Source: Antedon bifida (lineage: Eukaryota > Echinodermata > Crinoidea > Comatulida > Antedonidae). Taken from it: 64,000 nucleotides of DNA. Location: positions 30,919,820 to 30,983,819 of the forward strand of contig OY727096.1 of NCBI GenBank assembly GCA_963402885.1. The letters run 5' to 3'. Below the pieces are notes generated by a model. That model searched no databases and had not been told where the DNA came from. It saw only the letters and a list, made by a program, of their open reading frames with translations. The first letter of the stretch is position 1. Each line of letters begins with the position of its first letter. Shown piece after piece: positions 39,801 through 54,800 of this stretch. The position numbers were made by a program, and so were the translations under genes.

Positions 39801-42800
39801 AACCCTCTACAAAACTATACCTTCCTGATTTGTTTCTATAACATTGTACAGTACAATGCCACTTTTGGTGCAATTATCATCCACGTCAATTTTTTATAAT
39901 TCTATTTATAAAATATTCACAACACATATCGTATATACAAAATGATTGATTGTATACAACCTACCGCCATAAACATAATGAGACGTACTAATATCTTTTC
40001 CATGTAATAATCTGTCATTATTACCCAATGATAACATTATCAAGCATAAATTCTTTATTAATATCAAATATTCACAATAACAGACAAGGTACGGTATAGT
40101 ACTGTAAGGAAATTAATGATTGTATACAACCTAACTGCCATAAACCTAATGGGGTAACTAATGTCCGTTGCATGTAATAATCTATCATCATTATTAGCCA
40201 ATGATAACATTATCAAACACATACAATCTAGTAATAGAATGAAATATTCGAAATACAGTTAGTATAGAATGACAACATTGTAATTGTATAAAAACTTTCT
40301 TTAATAAGCCTATATAGGGTACAAATTTCACTTTATACTGTAGGTAAATAACCTATCATTATTAATATATAAGCCAATGATAAAACAAAAAAATTCTCTA
40401 AAAAATGAAATATTCACAATGTACAGTTACTAGAAGGAAATTAATAATTTTTGTAAACCACCTACAGTACGGTCATAAACCTACAGTATGTGGTATGAAT
40501 ATCAATTTCTAAAGTAATAATCTATCAATATTATAGCCAATGATAACATTATCAAACACATTAAAATTAATACAATTTACAGTGTGTAGAGAAGGAAATT
40601 ACTGATTGTAAACAACCTACTGTCATAAACCTAATGGAACTAATCACTGTCATAATCTATTATCATAGCCAATGACAATTTAGAACACATCCTTTCTGAT
40701 ACATAATGAAAATATGATTCACAATGCAAGCATATTGACAGTAGAATGAAATTAATGATGTGTATATTAACTACCACCTACACGTTTTATCATAACCTCA
40801 GGATGAAGTACATTTTACATTTTTTCAAGGTTGCGAAGATGAACGTGTTACACAAAGACATCTTCTTGACTCAGGAAGATTTAATACATTCTCTCTCATT
40901 CATTAAATGATAATAAAATACTCTATTCTTAGATAAAGAAAGCAAGTTTCAATGTATTAAAGCATTCAACGCAAATTAGACAATATTTGCGTCACAGCCA
41001 GTGTATGGATCTTGAAGAAAAACAAATCTTTAAATGTTCTTCAAGTGTTTTGATAGAATGAATTTGAGAACTATAGTAATTAATTATATTGTGATTATCA
41101 AACGATTTTATCAGAGGAAATTGCAAAACATGTTTTTAGAGAATATAGGAATAAAAAAAATATTTTATGAGATCTTACTGTAGACAAAATACTTAAAATA
41201 ACAAATCGGTATACGACACTGGCTATTATTAGTCAATGATAAAAAATACAAAACTGTATTTAAGTAAGATTTGAACTCGTCACTTTTGACGAGTTAGGTT
41301 TTTATCCGCGTAAACGCAACATGCACATACATACGTTGAAAGAAATACGAATGCAGAAATTTACTTTAGTTTATTCGCATCCCAGTGTAAGCCCACATTA
41401 AGCCCACACTCAGGTCTAAGCACACACCTTGGTATTATAAGATACACTTAAGTGCACCTCTAGTGTAAAAAGCCTGCACCTTTTGGGTTGAATAATTTTC
41501 ATGTAAATTATCCAAGTCCAATATTAACTTTGGTTTGATTTTATTCCTAAAAAAGACCCACAACACATTAAAGGCCATGTAAGACTATGTAGTGTACAGT
41601 ATTATAGGTACCCTGCTTTATGTACATAAGTCAGTGTGTGCCAATTTGATCTTAAAACAGCTGAGAGATACTGTACGTGCTAACGTCACACTGGTAAATT
41701 ACACCAGGTGAAAATGAATGAACCAGTAGGTGTCATTGTTTTAAGACCAACGTCCGTATTATTATGCTGTACGTGTTAATTTTGCAAAGGGCTCTGTCTC
41801 TTGTGGGTGTTATTTAATCATTCATCAGTTAATTAGTATAGTATAGTAGGTTATTTTGTCTCATCATAGAAATACAGGTACTGTACAGTAGGTATGTATC
41901 TATACAGAGGATATCCGTCATCATGGCAAATAAAATAATTTATAAGTTATTTTAATTTTCTTTAATTAGCATTTCATTTACAGTATTAACACAGTTACTG
42001 TACAGTAGGTATTTAAAAAAAAATCAAGACATTTTTGGCTCTCCCTCTATATGAAAGCAATCAATATTTCTGGTTGAATTGCTTTCACTTGTTCAATTTC
42101 AATTATATCAATTACTTTGGAAATGTGTGAGCGTATTTTGATTCAAGTATCACGATTTCCCCACTAGGTTTAAGAAGATTGCAATTATATCATAAGCGGA
42201 CTTCAATTCACAACCATCTTAAATTAAATGTGCATTTCCTTCACATACTTTTTCCATGACTATAATTGTACGTGTTTGTGGATGTTGTCTCTTTGGCGGT
42301 ATGTGATTATAGTATAAATAATCTAAAATCTTTAATTTTACTTAACACATTTTTCAAAAATTGTGGTACATACAGAAAATGAGTCAAATTATTTTAGTAA
42401 TTACCGTGTAGATGTTTTGACTTTTTATAAGTAAAGTACAGTAAAGTAGAAGTAGTAGATTCCAACACTTTTGTTTACTGTATCTTAAATGTAGGTCAGA
42501 TGTAAACATTGTGTTTGCCACTGTCAACTTTATTCATAATGAACACAATTTAGAATCGTATCAGCAATGAGATTTACTTTTCTAACATTTTAATTAACAT
42601 TTCAAGTAAAAGGTTAAATGATGATGCACGTCGACAAGTGTTTTTCATCCATGGTGAATAATTTCACGAGTCTAAAGTAGGTAAACTTTGGATAGATATA
42701 TTGCAATAGTTACCACTTACGTTTTATTGTTCTAGCTAAATATCACAGCGTGCTTTTTGCCATCAGAGTACTAGAAATTATGTTTGTATTCTCTTACTGA

Positions 42801-45800
42801 AATCACCAAGAATTACAGTATCTTAGTATCTTGACCATTGGATAAGAATAGAGTTAAGAAACTTAGCATACATCCATTCTGGCTATGGAGACTGAAAGGT
42901 TATATACAATCTAGGTTGACTCTGTTCAATTATGAACATAGAGATAAGCTATAACTGTATCTGATAAAAACCAATTTGTGCAGGTTTCAATAACATACAG
43001 TATTGGATTGTGTGCTATATTAATGTTAGGCACTTTTATGACTTCATGTGTAAGAAAATATATTATGTAGCCTTACTGTCAAAAGTTCCAGAGGCAATCT
43101 GTGTTTATCAGAGGGATGGTACTAGTGGGTTATTCCTGTGCTTCTGTGCGGCTTGGACGCTGGGCCTATCATTCTTAAACAGTCATTTGAGGGTTAGCTT
43201 TAAGTGGGGTTGGGTAATATGAAATGGTGATTTACAATATTAACACACTTTTATTTATAGAGGAAACAATACAACAACAACAAAAAAACAGAAAACAATA
43301 GAAATATATTTATAAATAAAATTAAAAGGCCACATTATACTGTTAATGTTTTAGAGCAGCACAACAAATGGCAGAACAATTAAAAAATTATAAACATTTG
43401 ACAATTAATATATAATATCAATTTAATCTTTTTTTCATTTTTTACATTCACATTTTGAAACTATTGTATTATTTTGTATTTTGATCTTCAACAAGAACAT
43501 TTGGGAAGTTTGGTTGAATTCCAAAAGCAAATCACAATTTGTTCATTTTACAGTTAAACGATGTAGCAAAAAAATGTTTAGTTTCAACTAAAACTTTTTA
43601 ACTGTTATTTTCATTTAATTTTAATCCTAGAGCATATTTGGCAGGTGCGGTTGAATTCCAAAGGCATTGGTTCGAGTCAAAATCGGATCGGAAACTACCA
43701 GCTATGTTTAACAAGCAAGACAGTTCATTTAGTGAAGATGTTAAGTGACGGAGATGGAGATTTAGAGTTTCCTGTAAGAATCCATTGTTAATCATTAAAC
43801 ATTGCAAACGAATGTCATATTGAAGATTAATTGGTTTGATTTGACGTGATAATAAATAATTTTTATGTATTATACTGTATTCACACACTCTAGATTTGGT
43901 GTACATTAGATGTTTTAAGCTGATCCGAATCATATCAGAGACCTGAAGTAGGGCTACTGTAGCTCTTTTATACTGTAATCCAATAAGACTCTGATGTACA
44001 GTAACTTTGTCAGTCCAGGGGAAAATGGCAAAAGGCTTCCTTTCCTATTTTATAGGAGTTTTATGTGGTATATTATCAAATAGTTTGTTTTGTAACATTA
44101 CCACAGTCATTTTTCCCCTAACTACTGTATGATGCGTTTCAGAGGTACATCCGATCTAATGTTACGGCCATAATGCGTTGAAACACCGGTTCGTTCTCGT
44201 CAGATCACCAGAGTTAAGCAACGTTGGGCCAAGTTGCATTCTTGGATGGGAGACAGTCTTGGAATATTGCATCTGGTGTTGTATAGACCGGAGAGAGTGA
44301 GAGAATCAGACTATTATGTGATAGGCATGGGTTCGAACCTGTGTATCATATTGATTATATAGGCAGATGCTTTACTCTCATTGTCTCGTCCTTCGGATGG
44401 GACATAAAGCTGTTGGTCCTGTGTGTGAATGCCTACAGTGCTTGTATTAGTACATATAATTCTTATATTAGAAAAGTTAATTGAATCTGCATGATGAAAG
44501 TGAAATACTACAAATTGTTTCCTTTACAAAAATAGAATTAATAAAAATTGTCAATCAATCACAGATTTGAAAAACTTTCCTTTGATACATTATTTAAAAA
44601 GTTGATCAAAATTGTTAAACAAATATTAACATGCATCATAATATTCTATACTGTAAATTAATTTTGGATTGTGAGTTATCCGAGTATTTGTGCTAATAAT
44701 TTTCACTTGTCAATTTTCAACAATAACGTATATACTGTAAATTAATTTTAGATGTGAGTTATTTGAGTATATGTGATATTTAACTTGAACAAATGTGAGT
44801 TATCCAAGTGTATGATTGCATTTGAAACACATAACTGGAAATGGTGAGATGGAAATTAATTATGCAAGTTATTAAACGGTTATTGCACCATACATTTTAT
44901 TCAATTACAGCCTATGTGAGCAATGTATAAAAGTATACAATTCAGCTACCTCCAATTAATGACCACTTTGATGAAAGATGTTTTTGTGGTCGTGTCACTA
45001 TTTTTTGTTCAGCTTTGGCAACAAACAGTGTATGACTTTCCGGACTAATGATTTTCATTTTAATGACTTTCATGATCTTTTTGTTTAGATCTTTACAAGG
45101 AGATTTACTCCTCGTTTGTCTTGCCAAATGAAGTTTTAATCTAAGGCCCTGTCTCTATTGAAAATATAATACCAAACAAAAAATCTTGTTTAAACCATTT
45201 TTATTGATTTTTTACGAAGATCAAAATGTATCCTCATTTTCACATTTTTCTTGTCATTATGTCAATCAGTCAGCAGAAACAGGTCCTGCATTTTTTTATT
45301 TCAAGACTTTTGTTTCCAATATTATTTGCAATTCAAAAATACAAATTTTTGATACAACAGATCAATAAATGAAAACAATTACAATAGCCAAATGTTTCAT
45401 AAAATCCAGATCACAGTTTGCTAGTGTGTAAACTCAGTGCCATACCTGTACTGCACACCTGTTTTCACTCAGAAAAAAGCTGATGGCAACAGACTACAGT
45501 ACTCATATAAGTTAAAACAAACATCCTACCAGGAGTTTGTCTGTACCTTTTTTTTACAAAGATTGTTAACGTTTTTGTTTTCCTTGGTTATTGTTTGAAC
45601 TGCAGTGTTTTCTTTTATGGATATTGAACATGAACTGTTATCATGTATTTAAACTTACTGTTTTATAACTACTGTTCACATGGATGTATATCTCCATGCT
45701 GAGCAGTAGTTTCTGTATAGCAAAACAGTTGCACTGTGCCATTGCTATACCGGTTGACTTAAACTTATGCCCTGCTTAGTCATGGAAATCCTAAAGTCCT

Positions 45801-48800
45801 ACTGAACCTCTTCCCATTGCATCATAATCACAATTTTTTCTTCAACAATTGTGTTTAATTCATTATTTTACTACTGATATGTTATATTCTATGGATTAAA
45901 GAGAGAATTTTAAAACTTCTCTTTTAATTGTAAATTTCAATTTCAACATTTTGCTAACAATTCTATGTGTTTGTGAATTGTGTCAAATTTAGCATGCATA
46001 GCATGTAGCCATACAGCTGTGCATTGAGTCTTAGTGGGTTTGTTAGGCTGCAACATAGTCTACCCTACAATCAATGAATATTTCATTTTTCTGTATTACA
46101 ATCAATGAATCTTTTTTTTTATTAATACAGTTGTCTACCATTCGCCGATGTGGTCATTCTGACTGCTTCTTTTTCATGGAAGTAGGACGTCAAGCACCGA
46201 CTGGTTCTGGAGAGCTCTGGATGCAAGTTGATGACACGGTAATTGCTCAAAACATCCATGAAGCCACTCTAAAGTAAGTAAAAACAGACAGTGTTTTACT
46301 ATGTGTTGCAGGGATATGGAAATTCAACAAGGGTGGATCCAAGATACTAAAGGAGAATGCAGCAGAACATAAAATTGGTTAAATAAAGTGCTGAACTTAA
46401 TACGATAAAATATTTTTGAAAATGACAGTTGTCTTGGTGGGGGTTGGAGGACAGGCCAACTGGGCCCTCCCTCCATATGGATTTGGGGTTCTCTCTATGG
46501 ATTTAGGGCCTTTCTCTTTATGGAAGATTTGCCTTTTGTTCACCTTTCAGCTAGTCCCATCTCTGATTCAGATTCACTTAGAATTGATTGATTATTATCT
46601 ACTACTAGCCAGGGAAATAGATTGTTTTTCACAGACAACTATTTTTAAAATAAATTTAATTTGAATAATATTTATCAAAATATGATTTTATCTATTCATG
46701 GACTGATTCTGAAATAAATGAATAAAGGAAACTATCCATTGTTCTGAACACATTGACAATCAATTCCATTCCTAATGTCTTGCCTGTATCCTTCTGCATT
46801 CTCTCTACACTCTAGTGTATTCCTAATTTCTTGATGTGTGTGTTCCCATAATAAATATAAATTACCTTTCATCATCATCTCAAGGATGCTATGTTTTTAG
46901 GTACTATATTAATTAAATTGTTGAATGTCCAATCAACACTTACACTTCAGTACATGTATTGTTGACCAGTATAGTCTGATGACCCCATTGGGATGTCAAG
47001 CACTTTATGCATACTGCAATAATAACATCCTAATGGTCAATACTTTGACCTTAATTTTGTCTGGATCATAGCAAAGGTCAGTTCCATACATTGATGAAGT
47101 CTACTGTATTATGAAAAGCAAAATAGTGTCATGTTCCATTCCTCAGGCTTGGAGCCGCATGACTTAAGAAAATATCATAATTGCTGTTAATAATTATAAT
47201 TGTTGTATTCTGGTCATATTATGTAGGACAGATGAAATAAATCATCAACATTACTATCAAATTTGAATGGTTGCAATCGTCAGTTAGTGATCATTATTTT
47301 TAGTTTGTCGATATTCAACCAACAAACCAAAATATAAGAACAAAATTTTAGTGTTGGGAAAAAAATGTCAAATTCTGAATAAGAAAATTTTTCTTGACCT
47401 TTTGTAATCATGAAAAATTATAATTGTATTATAAAATCATTTAATCTTATTAGCATGTTCACAATGCCTACCTATGTTACATATTATTCGTAATGTTCAT
47501 CATTTCGCTGAGGTCATCGACCTCAAGCTTGTTTGTGTACACTTAGTTGACCCAGTCTCAATGGGATGCTGTCCACACCACAGTGGGTGTTTCCAATGTA
47601 TTCATTCAGTTAGCAAACAAACCACAACATGCCTCCTATTCTTGTACTGACACCTCTTTAAACTAATCATTATCACATGTTGAGTATGTTATTGAACATT
47701 TTAAATGTGACCGGTTCATAGTCTAGTATACACTGTGGTGCTATTTTTACATTATAAACACAACCAAGAGGAGTGCCAGTGCTAACTAGAGTTAAACCTA
47801 CAACTAGGTCCAGTGAAGTGAAACTTACAGCATTCACAAGTATGAACTTAATTCCAAATTTGTAGAGTTTGTCTGTTGAGACAAAATGGTCTCCTAGTAG
47901 GATTTGTAGTGCTAAACTTATTTATAAAATAATGTGTGATAATATACACATAATGAATATGTTAGAGTGGAATGGTACAAGTAATTTCAAGAGGTGAAAG
48001 ATGAAATTCTATTTTCATGAGGCGATTAGTTAAACAACCAGAGTTAGAGTAGTTTCGGTCTCCCGCTGACAAAAATACACTCCCGAGCGTAGAATAGGGC
48101 ACTTGTTTTTCATCATGTGACCACTGATCATCCAATAAAATGAAAGGAATCTATTTATAAAATTAAGCCTTAACTTTGACCAAAATAAAAACAAGAAATG
48201 TTTAAAAAGCTGTCATGTGCTCAGTTTCTAAATGCATTTGGGAAGCACTTAGAATGTTTATATATCTAGTACAGTTGGCAGCTGTATGTTTACTGAAACA
48301 CTGTATGTAGGTAATATCAGATTCTGATATTTGTTTTAATGGTTTGTATTAAAACCAAATGGATAGCATAGCTTTCATAGATTCTGGTTGATGTTTTCCC
48401 TGCAACATGAAAACGTTTTACAATCAATGGCTATCATTGCTTTTGCATTATAAAAGTCTTGTTTTGATTTAAAACCAATGATAACTTTCTAGATCTAAAC
48501 TAATGCCTCAATGATTGAGAAAATCTTCAATTTCATATTTCATCATATCATCTAGGCCAAATATTTAATGTTTTCCATCAAATTTCAATATATTTCTGTA
48601 CAATTTATAATTTAATTAACAGAAAAACTATTTTTCATTTTCTATTCATCAGTTATACTACTATTATACAACAACTTTCAATTACTAAAATATTTTAATT
48701 GTTATTATGAATTAGTAATCATCGTCATGCTCTAAGTTAAGCTAAATCGCTTTCTTTAAAACTATCGTTTTAGCTAAATATATAGCTATATTACAGTAGG

Positions 48801-51800
48801 TCAATTATCTGTTGATGTTTATCGGTTATTTTTTTGCTGCAGAAACGCGGCCTTAGTGTCCTTTGTGCGGTAACTCAAAGCACAGTTGACCAAATGTATG
48901 CATACAGCAACTTTCATCTCCCCTGTGTTCCTTCGTGTCACTTTCTGCCTCTAAATGACACAGTCTATTCTATACCATAGAAACAGTATTGTGCATTACT
49001 TTATGTGATGATTCTATAAGCAGTGTATGTGTATTGTAGAGAACTACAGAAACAAAGTTATAACTGTATTTGGCATGATTCCAACATCTTTTGCAGCAGA
49101 TAAAATGTGTATAGATTCTATAACTTTTCAATTTCATACATTATTTTTATGTTATTAATTGTAAATTATATGATTTATGATTGTTGGGTCAGTCATAAAT
49201 CTACCATAGATATCCCCAAAGTATTATTATCTAATAAAGCTTTCATTATGAGTTTTAATCTGTCAGATATCAACTGTGAATTTGTCCTTTCTATACTAGC
49301 AAAACAAGTACAATTCCTGAATTGCTCATAGAGATATTTCTCTGTGGAGTAATTTATCTACAGATTTCAGATAATGTTAATTAATTCAAATACGGTTTTA
49401 GCCGCAAGCAAACTGCGGATGTTATAAAAAAAACACTGTCGTTGCGATGTCATTAACGCTCATTGTTCTATTCATCCTATGGAATTTTTTTCTCTTCAAA
49501 GTAATTACCATCATCATTTTCATCAAAATAGTAAGCACTTTTATGAGAACATTTCAGCTGAAACTGCTGGAAAATATTGCATAAAATATAAAAAACAGAT
49601 TGAATGAAGCTTCTGTTAAATACAGATTTGTTATATACATACTGAAAAACAAAACTATTTTTAGACAGAAACCTATAGCAAAAACTATGTGGTGTCACAG
49701 TCGGGAAAATTATAATTCAAAAGAATAGACATCAGGTTGAGTTCAGAACTTAATTTCATATTTTCATTATCATCATCTGTCATTTAAATTTTTCTTCTTT
49801 TTTTTTAATTTATTCATTTATTTATTGACTACTTATGAAACATTTATTATATATACTTTTTGAATTCTTTTTTTCTGGTGGAACTAGCCTTAAAGCCCTC
49901 TGGACTTATTTAAGTTTCTCCAGAATAAGTGCATTCTACTTTAAAAAAAACTCCCAGGTTATTACATAATGATGTATCTTATTCTTATGAGAATAAAATA
50001 GAATTGACTTGAAAATCATCATCTAATCTTTGTCTATTTCCATCATTTCATCACCATTATAGTCCTTACTTTTTTTTTCCACAACCAACAGTTATAATAT
50101 TTTCATATTTTTTAAAGAAAATTTCATCTTCAGTGTCAATGTTTGCCTTTGTTTTTCTGAGAAGCAATGTGGTACCTATTAAACCCAGACATTCCATTGT
50201 TCCCAAGGGGGTTTAAGCCATGTGAGCTAAATTGTGTAATATGCTGTATAATATCATAGCAAGGACATAGTTTTGTTGCCAAAATATTTTATTATTTGTA
50301 CCCAGTAAGCAATTGAGAAAGTGTTTTGTAATATTACAAAACCCTTTGAAAATACATTGTGAAGGGAGAATGATGTGTAGACGACATTTCTGCTATATTA
50401 GAATTATTTAAATTAGTTGTTGAAATTTGTCATTTACATGTTCCATTTGTATGCAAGACCAAGTCTTATTAAAGCTTGATCCTACTATAGGATGTAAGCG
50501 CAACACAAGTAATTTGACCAATCACAACACGATGACCATACGAACTGTTGCTTGTTATTGACCAACTCACTTGTGTTGTACCTATATCCTTGCATTGCGT
50601 TCCAAGTGAGAACCAACTTTTACATTCAGTCTGAAAGATGAGGCAGTATCTTTTCTAAAGACACAATACGGCATGCAAAACTGATGCCTTTTCACACAGT
50701 CTTTTATTAATACTACCATTCTAAGTTGATTTTTTTCCTTAATCTTATAGTGCCATGCAATCAATAAACCAGCTGGAGGAAATGCGACCACGCAGTCATA
50801 GCAACAATTCAAACGATAACAAATCTCACCGCAGACCAACAGGACCCTCTAGACGGAATCGGTGTGACAGTATGCCTGCTCACATCACACAATCACATTT
50901 GAACAGTGACCGTGAAGAATCGCAAAATTGGGAAGAACACGTTCCACACAGCCCATCAAGGTAAGCAATGTATACATTTATTATAATAAATTTAATGCGT
51001 AAAGAAAGAGAGAAAGATTATTATTATTTGAATCTTAAACTGAAGATTCTAATTAAAGACCGAAATCATTAAGAAACCACTAAAATATTTCTTAATGGTC
51101 TTTATTTGAAGGGACAACATTTATTTTCTTATAATAGTATGTCTCTGTAAATACTATCTTTAGAAACGTTGTGAGTCTCTAATCTTTTAAATGTGTTCCC
51201 ATAAAGTAATTTAGGTATAGATGTAGTACTTTATTTTCTATATTTACAATTTTAAATTTAAATTAGTTATTAGTACGATTAACGGAACCATATCTAATAT
51301 TAATTTTTTTTTGGATCTTTTTCTTACTACATACATGTTACGTGAAGAAAATTCAAACATTTTTAAACATTAATTTTTTTTTGTGTTCACTTTCAACGTT
51401 TCAAACAGACTATCATAAATTGCTTGCAGCAATGCATTTCCACATGCATTGAGCTAACGTTAAATGAAGTAACCTTTTACACAAGATCTCATTAATACTA
51501 ATTCACAGAAAAGTCTGTTGTTCAAGATTTAATCCAAGAAGTGGTGTTATGAACCGTTTAATGCGCTCACTAATCAATCTTTTCAACTACGGGAGAAAAT
51601 ATCTCCCGGTAATTTTCTAAACCGGTCGGAAGTGAGTTTCCACAATGTCGGTGAAGTAAAACATAATATGAAGTCCTTCAGTTTCATTAAAAAAGACTTG
51701 CCTATTGTGAAGATGGCTACCTCAAATGTCATCTTCAATTCTTTTCAATTAAATGTTACTACTAATTGACATTCTACTGAATTATTGAATATTATAAAAT

Positions 51801-54800
51801 CATTATATTCTATTTTGTTAATACTGTATCTCTATTCCTTTCTAAATTAATACAAATTTTCCTTTTTATTATTGCAAAATTGAGAACTTATTTACCAATT
51901 ATTAACTTCGATTACAAATTAATAATTTATTTAATTAAAAACCAAGACAAGGTAAAAATAAATCAATTAAAAACAAGAAATCTAAATAAACAAGCAAATT
52001 ATTCACCAACAATTAAACAAAATAGCCAACAAGTAAACAATAATACACCAATCTTTGAATGAAAACACAATTGAGTTGGCCAATCACAAGAACCAGTTTG
52101 GGTGATTCATTGTGCCGTGATTGGTCAAATTACTTGCTGTTCCCCTGTTGATTACATTGCCTTTAAGTGAGAACTAAGTTCAATGTAGTATAACTCTCAA
52201 CATCTCCTTTACTGCTAGTACCATGTCAATGAAGGTGTTAGGATGGCATGGGCTTAGATACAAATTACTAAATAATGTGGGTTGCAACATTCTAAAATAG
52301 TACATTAAATAGCTAATGTTGCTGTTTAAATGTCAGCTGAGCATTGATGAACTTATTAAACAAGTGATTATCAGGATGCTTGGCTTAAAACTAATAATAT
52401 GCTAGGCTGGGTAAATCCAACCCCTTTCTCTAGAGCATCGTAACAAAGATATGGATACTACACATAGGTGACATTAAAATGACTGTTGAATGTTGTTTGT
52501 TGAGCAGCTATGTGTGCTACTTTGCTAATGTATGAATGTTGCTATCTCCCTGAATGTGCTTTGCGTTTGGTCAACCATACCATTTTGCTTATTCTTTGTT
52601 ATTAAAAAAAACTGAGGATATTCAATAATACTGTAGTTTTTTAGTTCTTTTTTACAAAAGGGTTATTTACAAGAGTGAATTGAATTTTGTTGAATATTTG
52701 ACACATTAGTGGTAAGGGTAGGAAATATAAAAAAAGGATGATGAAAAAGAAAATATGAATCATATAAAGAAAGAGGAAAGGAACAAAGAATTAGAAAGTT
52801 GAAGAAATTAAAAAATTATAGATAAATAAGGATTGTAGAAAATAAAGGGAATGATTCAAGGAAGAAAATAAAAGATAAGTTTTAAGAAAAGCAGAGAGTT
52901 AGTTAAAAGTTAAGAGAGAACCAAATGAAGGCAGAGATGAGAAGAAGGAAAATTACAGAAAAGTACGAAGATAAAGAAAGAGTATAGTGAAAAGAGAAAT
53001 AGGAAGGAAAAAATGAAAACTTAAAAAAAAGTTAAGGAAGAAAAGGAAAGATGAATGTAGAGATGAGAGAAAGGAAAATTTAAGAGATGTACAGAAAAAT
53101 GAAAGGAAAAAAGAATAAAGGAAAGAGAAGAATGAAAATAAAATAGTGGAAAACTTGTGTGAGAAAATGATAACTTGAGATGAGAAAACAAGATTATAAA
53201 GAAAGAAAGGAAGTAAAAGAGAAAGAGAAGGAAATGAAATGAAATGGAAGTACTGTAAATATAGATGGGATGAAAAGAAAAGAAGAAAGGAATAAGATAT
53301 TATAGGGAGTAAATACTGTATGTTTTAAAAAGTTAAATTTCATCTTCACTCTTGAAGAAGATATGTTGTTATTGTCTTATTTCTGATAGATTAATGATAG
53401 TTAATCTGAAATGACATTTATAATTGATGAGTTTGTCTAGTGTTTAATCTATTTGCTTTGTCTTGCTTAAAACATTCAGAAAATTAATCCTACTGGACTT
53501 GATAGTATCTTGTCTTGTCAGGACAATACATCAATTCTTGATACATTGTTTTGTTAACATTACAATGAATAATATTGTTGTTTTCTTAAACATTGATTTT
53601 CACTGTAAGATAATTCTTTAAAATATCACATAATGTCACAGAGTTGTAAAATGATACATTTATAATCAATTTGGTTATTTTTAAGAAGAATTGCATGAAG
53701 CAATAGACAATAGTTTATTTGTATGAAAATTTAAATTGAAAGTTGTTTTGGTAGTATTTTAAACAATGATTTTTTTAAAGGATAATTTTTATTATTAAAT
53801 TCCATGTTTAGTAGTGAAAAACATACTACTATAGTTTATGACCCATTATTAACTACCCAATTCAAACATACAGAAATTGTAAAAAATATAACATTATTAT
53901 ATATAATTCTGTGTTACATTGATTTAATGGTCAGGTACATGCATGAATTTTTGTTAAAATACTATCTGGTTATTGTACATAAATCAAATATGTGCAATAA
54001 AAATTCTCTTAAAATGATCATACAGAATTTTGCAAAATTCTTCTATAAAAACCAGATAGACATTTTTCAGAATTTAATTAATTAAAGAATGGATTTTATT
54101 CTGTAATTTGAACTATCCCTCCACTGATGAGAAACTGCTTATTTACAACAAAATTGTGTAACACAAATAAAATCCAGAAAATTATGAAACGTTTGGGAAA
54201 CTATAGATAATTATTGGAATGTATAATCAATGTAAATATTTTGCCCGCACCTGGCCATTAAACTCTTTGAATGTCAGTAATCATCTGGCCTGAGTAAGGC
54301 CTTTAAAGATTGAAATCAATGGATACATAACAGGTCAATGGTATCTGCACAAACTAACATGTTTGACTGACAGCTACCATAACAAACGTGACAGAATACC
54401 GTATTAAAGGGTTATTTCGGGATATCTATGTACTGTACCATTTTTTTTTACATTTTTACATTGTTTTTTTTATTTTATAAATAATTTTTTTAGATGAACG
54501 TTAGACAAATTGGTTTATATTGTTGTAGTTAAAGTGATTACTTAACAGCAACATTTTTAAGAAATGTTTTGCTGTTATGAATGATTTACATCAGATTCGA
54601 ACAAACCTTGGATGGAGTTTTTCTTTCCAAAAATTCGGATTTGGTGTGCGTTTAAATTTAGTGAGGACTTTTTCTCTGTTGTTTGTTAATTGTTTCCGTG
54701 TTGTATTAAAAGCACCTTCAGAGAACGGACAAGGAGCGAAGGCGAGGGTCATCTTAGAACTCGCTGGGGGAAACTAAGGTAGTATCGTCTGTTAATTGCC

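Larger units (their letters stand above)
39408..43630 (+). other. IRS intron 2
   Basis: Contains a ~165-bp degenerate satellite (39890-40790) and a solo 5' fragment of the array element (41268-41345). Otherwise AT-rich sequence with TACTGTACAGTA-like words and no recognised exon. Confidence 0.7.

Noticed and set aside
43598-43933. 111-codon minus-strand ORF
   Set aside because: It covers the plus-strand IRS PTB exon (43631-43773), whose translation and splice phases fit the family precisely. The minus frame is a shadow.
44161-44287. Functional 5S rRNA gene
   Set aside because: Too many substitutions and an insertion, including in the C-box region, and no T-run terminator directly after the 3' end.
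54577-54777. 66-codon ORF followed by a GC-richer stretch (54720-54778) in IRS intron 5
   Set aside because: No acceptor/donor pair with phase 2 fits the IRS frame here, and the peptide resembles nothing known to me.
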